Below are positions 20,589 to 25,970 of a DNA stretch of 25,970 nt, in pieces. Source of the stretch: a virus; IMG/VR virus record IMGVR_UViG_3300032278_000102, positions 1 through 25,970 of that record. One strand, written 5' to 3'. Below the pieces are notes generated by a model. That model saw nothing but the letters and a program-made list of their open reading frames with translations, did not search any database and was not told where the DNA came from. Numbering within the stretch: position 1 is the stretch's first letter; every line of letters starts with the position of its first letter. Both the position numbers and the translations under genes were made by a program.

Positions 20589-21443
20589 ATGACGGCGATG
20601 GCTACGGACAATGGCTCACTACGAAGAACCTTAGAACTCACTCAGCGAAAGCAATCTATCGCTGGAAAAATGCAAGAGCAAGTGATGGCTTGTGTCTTGA
20701 GAGCAGCGAACGGGACTATATCAACCACTTCGCTGGTTCGTGACGGGAAGACCTCCCTGGCTCAATTCGTCTTTGATAAGTCTGATGATGAGTCGTCTGA
20801 ATCCACAATTTGCATCCCAGATATTAACCGTCTTCTCGGTGTGCTGGGAGCGCATGGAACGAAGGTCACACTAACTCCTGACGGAAACAAAATCCGCATT
20901 AAATCAGCCAACAAGCAAACCACCCTGACAGGTGACTTAGGCGGTTTGGCTTTCCCCCATTCAACTGAAACCATTGGTGAGTGGGAGGCTAAGTCGGTTG
21001 ATTTATCTACTCGTCTCAATGTCGAAGACGGCTCATATCAAATGGCCGATGGCTCAACTCGTGAGCCATTCTGTCGCTTCGTTGTAGAGGCGGTGGAACT
21101 CTTTGAAGCATTCAGATGCGACAACATCAACAACCAGAAACTCAACCGATACAAATTTAGAGTGGACGGTGACGGACTGTGGGTTGAGGTCGGTGATGAC
21201 CTCAAGGGACGAACAGTCGCTCAGCTATTATCTTTCGCAGAAGACGACCAAATCAGCACCAAGAACATAGGGTATGATGAGCACTGGGAGTGGGACTTTG
21301 AAGGGGGTCTGGAGAATGTGGTAAAGCCGTATTCAGGTGAATGCACATTATCTTTCTTGGACTTCAGACCTGAAGGACAAGGCATCAGACTTCTATTGGT
21401 TCTGCCTGGCGGCTCTTGGGTATTCCAGGCAGGTGTCCTGTGA
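20589..21443 (+). CDS. pcn: PCNA-like sliding clamp (putative)
   Basis: ATG with GAAGGAAGGC upstream. 284 aa of mainly beta structure with the two-fold repetition expected of a clamp subunit. The best-matching region is the C-terminal domain: a Tyr-Ser-Gly-Glu stretch, then TLSFLDFRPEGQGIRLLLVL and a final aromatic strand SWVFQAGVL, where cellular PCNA has a core strand and the LAP end. Sequence identity is low, so the call rests on length, beta-strand pattern and context (RFC, PolB and helicase nearby). It would encircle DNA and tether PolB. It is slightly longer than cellular PCNA (about 250 aa). The TGA overlaps the GTG of the methyltransferase gene. Confidence 0.55.
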   Translation: MTAMATDNGSLRRTLELTQRKQSIAGKMQEQVMACVLRAANGTISTTSLVRDGKTSLAQFVFDKSDDESSESTICIPDINRLLGVLGAHGTKVTLTPDGNKIRIKSANKQTTLTGDLGGLAFPHSTETIGEWEAKSVDLSTRLNVEDGSYQMADGSTREPFCRFVVEAVELFEAFRCDNINNQKLNRYKFRVDGDGLWVEVGDDLKGRTVAQLLSFAEDDQISTKNIGYDEHWEWDFEGGLENVVKPYSGECTLSFLDFRPEGQGIRLLLVLPGGSWVFQAGVL

Positions 21444-22573
21444 ATGTCTTATCTCTATGTTCCGGCATCGCTGGACTTGACCTCGGAGTCATGCTTGCAG
21501 AACCCTCATCCCGAATCGTGGGTTATGTTGAGGGGGAAGCCTTCGCAGCATCAGTCATTGTGTCGCAAATACAAGCGGGAGCCCTGGATGACGCGCCTAT
21601 CTGGTCTGATGTTCGCACCTTCGACGCTCGCCCCTATCGTGGAGTCGTGGATTGCATCACAGGCGGCTACCCATGCCAGCCATTCAGTCACGCCGGAAAG
21701 AGAAGAGGAGAAGATGACCCCAGACACCTGTGGCCCCACATCAGAAGAATCATCGAAGAAGTCAGACCTGAATGGTGCTTCTTTGAGAATGTCGAAGGAC
21801 ACCTCTCGCTCGGATTTGATGTGGTCGGACGAGAATTATCAGAAATTGGTTATTCAGTTAAGGCGGGATTATTCAGCGCGGCTGAAATCGGCTCAAGCCA
21901 TCAACGAAAAAGGCTCTTTATCTTGGCCCACTCCAACAGCAATGGACGGGCTGAGGGGCGGCAAAGCAGACGACCCGATAGATTGGAAAGCGAGGAGCAA
22001 AAGGAAAGCGGCGGAGGGAATCAACCTTCACAAACCGCTGAACATAGCCGCGAAGATATGGAGAACTCCTCAAGCGCGAGACCACAAGGGAGGCAAGCGG
22101 AAACAGGAAGGACGGGAAGACCGGCAACTCATGCTGACGGACCAAGCCCTCCACCGATGGCCGACTCCATGCGCGTTCGACACGATAGACAGGAAGGGAA
22201 TGCGTCCGAGCCGAGCGGCGACCAATCGAAAGTCAGGCTACTTGACGGAGGAGATAACGCGGTGGCCGACTCCGGTAGTGTCGAACGCTCACGGAGCGAT
22301 AGACCCGAACGCTCCATCGAACCGAGATGCCGTTGCGAAGGCTCGCCTGAACGGGGTGGCCCTCCAAGCGTCTTCCCACCTGGACCAGGTGGAGAATGGG
22401 GCGGAATCTGCGCAGACTTCTGGCCAGCCCTATCGGTTGAACGCAGCGTTTGTGGAGTGGCTGATGGGCTTACCAATAGAGTGGACCGGCTCAGGGCGCT
22501 CGGTAATGCCGTTCTCCCATTGGTTGCTGGCCATGCGTGGCTTACTCTTTTCGATGAAATCAACCGAGGTTGA
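21440..22573 (+). CDS. dcm: C5-cytosine DNA methyltransferase
   Basis: GTG 21440 starts inside the clamp gene's stop, with AGGTG 6 nt upstream; 377 aa. Motif I NVLSLCSGIAGLDLG at 2-16 (SAM binding), motif IV GGYPCQPFSHAG with catalytic C79, motif VI ENV at 116-118, motif VIII HQRKRLFIL at 154-162 and the final motif X VDRLRALGNAV are all present. Residues about 165-330, the target-recognition part, are very unusual: low-complexity R/S/G/E/P-rich, more like a disordered linker. This stretch overlaps the recognisable part of a second long frame in +1. It probably methylates cytosines in the viral genome to evade restriction; target unknown. Confidence 0.85.
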   Translation: MNVLSLCSGIAGLDLGVMLAEPSSRIVGYVEGEAFAASVIVSQIQAGALDDAPIWSDVRTFDARPYRGVVDCITGGYPCQPFSHAGKRRGEDDPRHLWPHIRRIIEEVRPEWCFFENVEGHLSLGFDVVGRELSEIGYSVKAGLFSAAEIGSSHQRKRLFILAHSNSNGRAEGRQSRRPDRLESEEQKESGGGNQPSQTAEHSREDMENSSSARPQGRQAETGRTGRPATHADGPSPPPMADSMRVRHDRQEGNASEPSGDQSKVRLLDGGDNAVADSGSVERSRSDRPERSIEPRCRCEGSPERGGPPSVFPPGPGGEWGGICADFWPALSVERSVCGVADGLTNRVDRLRALGNAVLPLVAGHAWLTLFDEINRG

Positions 22574-22583
22574 ATGGATATGA
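21444..22583 (+). CDS. Second long frame overlapping the methyltransferase, WPTP-repeat protein
   Basis: ATG 21444 lies 4 nt after the methyltransferase GTG and uses the same ribosome site. The frame stays open for 379 codons and stops 10 nt after the methyltransferase. It has its own motifs: WPTP or WRTP at residues 161, 206, 239 and 274, each followed closely by a conserved Asp or Ala, and FVEWLMGLPIEWT at about 336-348. These WPTP and EWLMGxPxxWT motifs, and the beginning YLYVPASLDL with WRTP further on, are familiar from many phage and prophage proteins annotated as hypothetical or methyltransferase. It might supply a target-recognition region, be a separate protein, or be a passive echo of the other frame. 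Which frame is under selection is unproven. Confidence 0.55.
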   Translation: MSYLYVPASLDLTSESCLQNPHPESWVMLRGKPSQHQSLCRKYKREPWMTRLSGLMFAPSTLAPIVESWIASQAATHASHSVTPEREEEKMTPDTCGPTSEESSKKSDLNGASLRMSKDTSRSDLMWSDENYQKLVIQLRRDYSARLKSAQAINEKGSLSWPTPTAMDGLRGGKADDPIDWKARSKRKAAEGINLHKPLNIAAKIWRTPQARDHKGGKRKQEGREDRQLMLTDQALHRWPTPCAFDTIDRKGMRPSRAATNRKSGYLTEEITRWPTPVVSNAHGAIDPNAPSNRDAVAKARLNGVALQASSHLDQVENGAESAQTSGQPYRLNAAFVEWLMGLPIEWTGSGRSVMPFSHWLLAMRGLLFSMKSTEVEWI

Positions 22584-22714
22584 TACTCAACGGGGGCGAC
22601 AGGTCTTGCTCAGCAAGAAAGGGGGCTGAAAATCTTCTCTTCGCTAATCTGTCTGACGCAAATGGTGGTGTGTGCGTTGGCTCCTCCCCCGACCTTGAGG
22701 TGATAGCATGGTGA
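22574..22714 (+). CDS. Candidate 46-aa protein
   Basis: ATG 22574 overlaps the end of the two long frames and the stop overlaps the winged-helix gene. Acidic/neutral and polar with two Cys, no clear motif. It carries the ribosome site GAGGTGA of the next gene. Coding is inferred from gap-filling and overlaps only. Confidence 0.35.
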   Translation: MDMILNGGDRSCSARKGAENLLFANLSDANGGVCVGSSPDLEVIAW

Positions 22715-23010
22715 TGCCGACAGGTTCAGAAGAGGACTTGCAAGGACGAGGCGACAAGAAGATGTTCGCTAAGACTCACAAGAATAACAGAATGAGGATT
22801 GCTATTTACGAAATCATGCGGGACAGACCTGGTTATGAGTGGCGGGCTGTTGAAGTAAGGGAGGCCCTCTTTGACCATTCTAATTGGTGCAGAAGAGCCC
22901 TGGGCAGCACACAACAAGTCGTGGGTATCATGTTGAGGGCTCCAGGTGTAGAAAGACTCTATGTTGCTCGCAACAATACCAAGTGGAGGTTGTTCGATGA
23001 GTTCAAATGA
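22708..23010 (+). CDS. Winged-helix DNA-binding protein (100 aa)
   Basis: ATG 22708 has GAGGTGA 5 nt upstream; ATG 22762 is an alternative. Helix 1 (RMRIAIYEIMRDRPG), a helix-turn-helix (EWRAVEVREAL, then ALGSTQQVVGIMLRAPGV) and a wing (RLYVARNNTKWRLF). It has the same order and ending as the protein at 8663 (GV...YVVWKF), so the two are probably paralogues. It lies between the methyltransferase and acyltransferase genes and may regulate them. Confidence 0.6.
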   Translation: MVMPTGSEEDLQGRGDKKMFAKTHKNNRMRIAIYEIMRDRPGYEWRAVEVREALFDHSNWCRRALGSTQQVVGIMLRAPGVERLYVARNNTKWRLFDEFK

Positions 23011-24151
23011 GATTATTTTGGAAACAGACGTCATCCACGACGAATACACAGCGATTGCTGAAAAGATGTTCGATGTTCCCCTTGAGGTGAGGATGAGAAC
23101 AACCATCATCAATAACATTCGCTTGCCTGAGGAGTGGTCAATAGGTGCTATCTATGGCTCGTCAGGAGCAGGTAAAACTACTCTATTGAAAACCTTTGGC
23201 GAGATATACCATCACGAGTGGGGTCAGGGACAAGCGATTATCTCATCCATAGGTAGCATAGGGCTGACCCCAGAAGAAGCGGGAAGTATTCTCTCGGCGG
23301 TTGGTCTGTCTTCTGTGCCGTCATGGTGCAGACCATTCAATACTCTCTCTAATGGTGAGCAATTCAGGGCTAACCTTGCCGCCGCTGTTGCTCACGGAAA
23401 AGTAAATGGTGGCCTCATTCTCATAGATGAATTTACCTCAGTAGTAGATAGAAATGTGGCGAAGGCCGCCTCTTCTGCACTGCAAAAATTCATCCGAAAG
23501 TCAGACGCAAAGGTTATCGTAGCCTCCTGCCATGACGATATTCTCGAATGGCTGAATGCCGATTGGGTCTATAATCCCCTCGATGGGAAAACAGTAATAA
23601 ACGAGACCAGGGGGTGGTCTTTTCATAGACCACAGATTGAACTCAAGATATTCCGAGCGCAATATGAGGCGTGGGACTTGTTCAAAGAGCATCACTATTT
23701 GACCAAAGACCTCAATAAGGCTGCTCGAATTTTCATAGCCACATGGGACGACAGGCCGGTTGCTATATCCTGCACTCTACCATTCCCTAATGGAGGTATT
23801 CAGAACGGTTGGCGGGCGAGCCGGACTGTGGTTTTGCCTGACTATCAAGGGTTGGGTATAGGAGTGAAATTGTCTGACTTCATAGGCTCGATGGTGCTGG
23901 CTAACAATGGTCGGTATTTCAGCCGACACGCTCACTTCGCATTCGCCAAACACAGATTCAACAATCCTAACTGGAAAGAGACAGCGGTGTCCCGTAAGGT
24001 GCATACTCACCCAGGGAATGAGGAGTGGGGTTGGAAACAGAACCTCCGTGAATGCTATTCATTTGAGTTTGTAGGTGAACCAGCACCACCGGAAGTAGCT
24101 GAGCTATTCTGGAATTGGAAGATAGATACTGGAGGAGTAGAATGGGTTTGA
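22997..24151 (+). CDS. ABC-type ATPase fused to a GNAT acetyltransferase-like domain
   Basis: ATG 22997 has GGAGG 6 nt upstream and overlaps the previous gene; 384 aa. The N-terminal ABC ATPase has Walker A GSSGAGKT at 54-61, signature LSNGE at 117-121 and Walker B LILIDE at 140-145, with no transmembrane helices. The C-terminal half (about 210-370) has a GNAT fold with VVLPDYQGLGIGVKLSDFIG, the acetyl-CoA binding loop. This is the layout of the ABC-ATPase/acetyltransferase fusion family COG2401, found in phages and archaea. Its role is unproven; DNA base modification or an antirestriction function has been suggested for related GNAT systems. The next gene overlaps it. Confidence 0.75.
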   Translation: MSSNEIILETDVIHDEYTAIAEKMFDVPLEVRMRTTIINNIRLPEEWSIGAIYGSSGAGKTTLLKTFGEIYHHEWGQGQAIISSIGSIGLTPEEAGSILSAVGLSSVPSWCRPFNTLSNGEQFRANLAAAVAHGKVNGGLILIDEFTSVVDRNVAKAASSALQKFIRKSDAKVIVASCHDDILEWLNADWVYNPLDGKTVINETRGWSFHRPQIELKIFRAQYEAWDLFKEHHYLTKDLNKAARIFIATWDDRPVAISCTLPFPNGGIQNGWRASRTVVLPDYQGLGIGVKLSDFIGSMVLANNGRYFSRHAHFAFAKHRFNNPNWKETAVSRKVHTHPGNEEWGWKQNLRECYSFEFVGEPAPPEVAELFWNWKIDTGGVEWV

Positions 24152-24699
24152 GATTGATACCCCTTACTCTTAAGAAGGCTAATGAGTTTGTCGAGAAATT
24201 CCATAGGCACTCAAGGAAAATGCAGGGACATAAATTCTCCCTCGGTCTGATAGATGACGATACCAATACTCTATGCGGAGTGTGCATCGTAGGCAGACCT
24301 ATCTCGCGGTGGGTAAATCAGGTATTCGTATGTGAAGTGAGCCGCCTGGCTACTGACGGGACTAAGACCGCCTGTTCTATGTTGTATGGTGCTGCCGCTC
24401 GCACAGCGAAGGCAATGGGCTACCTCAAAATTCAGACCTACATCTTAGAAAGTGAGCCAGGCACATCATTAAAGGCTGCTGGTTGGAAACACTTAGGAGA
24501 TTCTAAGGGAGCCAAAGAGGGTCAAGGGTGGTCAGGCAGACCAGACATATACAAGAACAAGCGGGGCGGTATGAAGTCTCAGAAATTCATGAGCATGAAC
24601 AAGCAATTGTGGGGTCGGACACTCAATCCAGGTGAACCTATCGTGATAGACCAATTACTCTTGGAGAATCAAGAAGAGGTGAAACAAGAATGGATATGA
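24142..24699 (+). CDS. XF1762-type GNAT-like protein (185 aa)
   Basis: ATG 24142 follows GGAGGAGTAG and overlaps the ABC-GNAT stop. The traits LTLKKANEFVEKFHRHSRKM, GHKFSLGLI, LCGVCIVGRPISRW, SRLATDGTKTACSMLYGAAA and SEPGTSLKAAGW match the XF1762 family, common in phages and plasmids and probably GNAT-related. It often neighbours DNA modification genes. Function unknown. With the ABC-GNAT fusion and the methyltransferase it forms a likely DNA modification or antirestriction unit. It has a basic C-terminal tail absent from typical short members. Confidence 0.75.
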   Translation: MGLRLIPLTLKKANEFVEKFHRHSRKMQGHKFSLGLIDDDTNTLCGVCIVGRPISRWVNQVFVCEVSRLATDGTKTACSMLYGAAARTAKAMGYLKIQTYILESEPGTSLKAAGWKHLGDSKGAKEGQGWSGRPDIYKNKRGGMKSQKFMSMNKQLWGRTLNPGEPIVIDQLLLENQEEVKQEWI

Positions 24700-24710
24700 T
24701 AGGACGCGCA

Positions 24711-24733
24711 GGGGGGTTGCATGGGGGGGTTGC
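24711..24733 (+). repeat. Direct repeat of a G-rich 10-mer
   Basis: GGGGGGTTGC occurs at 24711-24720 and again at 24724-24733, 13 nt apart. The G runs of six and seven are the longest in the window. They lie in the 167-nt gene-free gap 24700-24866, upstream of two TATA boxes; a regulator or structural site is possible. Confidence 0.4.
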
Positions 24734-24775
24734 CGCACCGACCCTTTCATCTGGCCACACGACGCGCCCTACGGG

Positions 24776-24786
24776 TCTTATAAGCC
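24776..24786 (+). promoter_or_regulatory. Upstream TATA-like box in the regulator gap
   Basis: TCTTATAAGCC, sharing the 11-mer GGTCTTATAAG with the ArdC promoter. Its transcript would start near 24805, where no good gene starts; it may give a long leader for the HTH gene or a small RNA. Confidence 0.35.
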
Positions 24787-24835
24787 ATACAGGGTGGGGT
24801 ATTGCCTATCCCAAAACGACCCCATCTATCCTCAA

Positions 24836-24847
24836 GTTTATAAGCCG
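24836..24847 (+). promoter_or_regulatory. TATA promoter for the HTH regulator
   Basis: GTTTATAAGCC centred 26 nt before ATG 24867, the distance expected for a leaderless archaeal mRNA. It is the better of the two boxes in this gap. Confidence 0.55.
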
Positions 24848-24859
24848 GAGGTTCTCCGG
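24845..24859. repeat. Perfect inverted repeat between TATA box and start (candidate operator)
   Basis: CCGGAG-GTT-CTCCGG is a perfect 6-bp palindrome with a 3-nt spacer, placed between the TATA box and the expected transcription start of the HTH gene. A dimeric protein bound there would block the initiation complex, so autoregulation by the HTH protein is plausible. As DNA upstream of the start it would not be transcribed from this box. Confidence 0.5.
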
Positions 24860-24866
24860 TGATAAC

Positions 24867-25178
24867 ATGGTCACGATATACGACCCAGCTACTGGGACAG
24901 AATATACGATTGATAATGAGGTTGAATTAGGAAAGACGAGACTCGAAGTGGAGACAGACAACGGCTTGTTGTATGTGAATATCTCCAGCGGGTTTATTGA
25001 GGGGGAAAAGGCATACAAGGATGCTGATTGGCTCGCCAAAATGTATGTCGTCCAGAACAAGACGATGAAGGAGATTGCTGACATTTGCAATGTGACTCCT
25101 ATGACCATCAACCTGTGGCTCAATAGATTGGGAATAGAAACCAGACGGCGAGGTAGAAGAACCGCACCGAATGATTGA
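24867..25178 (+). CDS. HTH DNA-binding regulator (103 aa)
   Basis: ATG 24867 is chosen because a TATA box lies 26 nt upstream; the frame is open back to an ATG at 24690, but those 59 codons contain the promoter elements and look non-coding. The first 50 residues are beta-rich (TIYDPATGTEYTIDNEVELG). Residues about 53-92 form a helix-turn-helix (WLAKMYVVQNKTMKEIADI, then TPMTINLWLNRLGIETR), as in sigma-region-4 and resolvase-type regulators. The tail is very basic (RRRGRR). It likely controls the polymerase gene that follows and itself. Confidence 0.65.
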   Translation: MVTIYDPATGTEYTIDNEVELGKTRLEVETDNGLLYVNISSGFIEGEKAYKDADWLAKMYVVQNKTMKEIADICNVTPMTINLWLNRLGIETRRRGRRTAPND

Positions 25179-25214
25179 TAAGGCGTGGCCCCGTAGCCTG
25201 ATTGGGTTCGGGGG

Positions 25215-25970
25215 ATGATTGTTGAACGCGAAAGAGGGAAGACCGTTCTTATTCGGAGGCGTGACCCAGTTACGCTGGAGCGAATAGAAGAACGCATTTC
25301 AGATGTCTATCCTTACTGCTTCGTGCAAACAGAAGTAGCACCTGTGGTTGATTGCCTCGCTAAGAAGGACGGCTTCAAAGGAGTCTATGGTGAAGACCTC
25401 ACCAAACTCATTTTCAATGACCCCTACGACGTGGGGCAACTGAAGAAGAGCATGAAGACCTGGGAGGCGAATATCCCATTCGTCAATAGAGTCCTGTCCG
25501 ACAAGATGACTGACTACCCTAACTACCAGCATAGAATTTGGTATCTCGATATGGAATGGTCAATCCACTCCGAAGCCATAACCGCTATAACTGTCCTCGA
25601 TTCCTACACCGAGAAGGTTTTCACATGGTTCGTCTGCAATGACTCATGGACTACACCTGGGCCTGTTCAAATCATGCCCTGCGTTAATCACCCAGAAGGG
25701 CTGGAAGAAGTAGTGTTCGACACTCCTGCATTGGCGTTCGAGACCGAAGCAGAAATGCTCCGACACTTCGTTAAACACCTCAACAAGCACGACCCAGATG
25801 TTATCACAGGCTGGTATGTGGTAGGTGCTGATATTCAAGTATTGAGCAAACGGCTCGATAAACACGACATAGGGCGCAAATCGCTGTCGCCCATGAACAG
25901 ACACCGCTATGAGTATGATGACGATTGGAGCCAACCGATACCAGGCCGACTGTGCATAGACCTCATGGTG
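25215..25970 (+). CDS. polB: Family B DNA polymerase, N-terminal part (runs off window)
   Basis: ATG 25215 follows TTCGGGGG; the frame is open for all 252 codons to the window end. Residues 1-105 are the N-terminal domain. Exo I is WYLDMEW (D112, E114, the catalytic DxE of the 3'-5' exonuclease). Exo II is TGWYVVGADIQVL (198-210), with the catalytic Asp D206. The usual Asn and Phe of the motif (NxxxFD) are replaced by Tyr and Ala, which is uncommon. The Exo III and polymerase motifs lie beyond the window. It is the replicative polymerase of the virus, working with PCNA and RFC. Cytoplasmic. The 36-nt gap before it has no promoter, so it may be co-transcribed with the HTH gene. Confidence 0.85.
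   Translation, partial: MIVERERGKTVLIRRRDPVTLERIEERISDVYPYCFVQTEVAPVVDCLAKKDGFKGVYGEDLTKLIFNDPYDVGQLKKSMKTWEANIPFVNRVLSDKMTDYPNYQHRIWYLDMEWSIHSEAITAITVLDSYTEKVFTWFVCNDSWTTPGPVQIMPCVNHPEGLEEVVFDTPALAFETEAEMLRHFVKHLNKHDPDVITGWYVVGADIQVLSKRLDKHDIGRKSLSPMNRHRYEYDDDWSQPIPGRLCIDLMV

Noticed and set aside
22129-22590. 153-codon minus-strand frame across the end of the methyltransferase
   Set aside because: Low-complexity Ser/Pro/Leu product, no motif or ribosome site; the region is GC-rich and open in several frames. The + strand second frame was kept because it has its own motifs.
24690-24866. N-terminal extension of the HTH gene from ATG 24690
   Set aside because: The 59 extra codons contain two TATA boxes, G-run repeats and a palindrome, and look non-coding; a TATA box stands 26 nt before ATG 24867.
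24806-25297. 163-codon minus-strand frame over the HTH gene and polymerase start
   Set aside because: It crosses a promoter region and two good + strand genes, and has no recognisable motif.
1-25970. CRISPR array, insertion sequence or integrase
   Set aside because: No regularly spaced repeats, no terminal inverted repeats with a transposase, and no integrase motif were seen; the tRNA-like 3' end alone does not prove integration.
1-25970. General recoding of TGA in this genome
   Set aside because: Many well-supported genes (ArdC, YubB-like, PCNA, methyltransferase) end with TGA at the expected place; the in-frame TGA at 8066 is an isolated case.

Overview
The window looks like part of the genome of a double-stranded DNA virus of archaea, most plausibly a tailed virus of marine Euryarchaeota (magrovirus-like; the group assignment is inference). 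It carries archaeal-type replication proteins: family B DNA polymerase, PCNA-like clamp, RFC small subunit, an MCM-like AAA+ ATPase and a RecA/Sak4-like ATPase. These sit with virus-type genes (dNMP kinase, C5 methyltransferase, ArdC, a YubB/Api92-type protein). Several gene starts have a TATA box about 26 nt upstream, as in archaeal and often leaderless transcription. All supported genes lie on the + strand. They are packed with ATGA/TGATG overlaps and often use GTG or TTG starts.

Layout. 1-10,000: about 35 small genes, mostly of unknown function, many of 24-130 aa with two to four CxxC pairs (probable zinc ribbons). Among them are an ArdC-like antirestriction protein (587-1585), a YubB/Api92-like protein (4413-5075), a tRNA-like RNA element (around 3895-3963) and small membrane proteins. 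10,000-13,330: an MCM-like AAA+ ATPase with its own promoter, followed by unknown genes including a possible small-terminase-like protein. 13,327-14,802: a group I (GroEL/HSP60) chaperonin. 14,800-18,000: a protein of unknown function, a winged-helix/zinc protein, dNMP kinase and the clamp loader, with small zinc proteins between. 18,063-21,443: an unknown protein with a possible OB-fold, a RecA-like ATPase and the PCNA-like clamp. 21,440-24,699: a modification or antirestriction block of a C5 methyltransferase fully overlapped by a second long reading frame, a winged-helix protein, an ABC-ATPase/GNAT fusion and an XF1762-type protein. 24,700-25,970: a promoter region with a palindrome, an HTH regulator and the N-terminal third or so of PolB, which runs off the end.

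How it works together. The right half could assemble a largely self-sufficient archaeal-style replisome (helicase, clamp, loader, polymerase, recombinase, nucleotide kinase), with the chaperonin perhaps folding viral proteins. ArdC, the C5 methyltransferase and the two acyltransferase-like proteins suggest strong pressure from host restriction. The sequence itself agrees: by eye I find no GATC and no CTAG in the whole 26 kb. No capsid, portal, large terminase or tail gene is recognisable here, so this is the early/replication half of a larger genome.

The most interesting points are the 1.13-kb dual-coding methyltransferase locus, the total lack of GATC, the large set of mini zinc-ribbon proteins, the tRNA-like element, and a membrane-peptide ORF separated from a conserved domain by one in-frame TGA.
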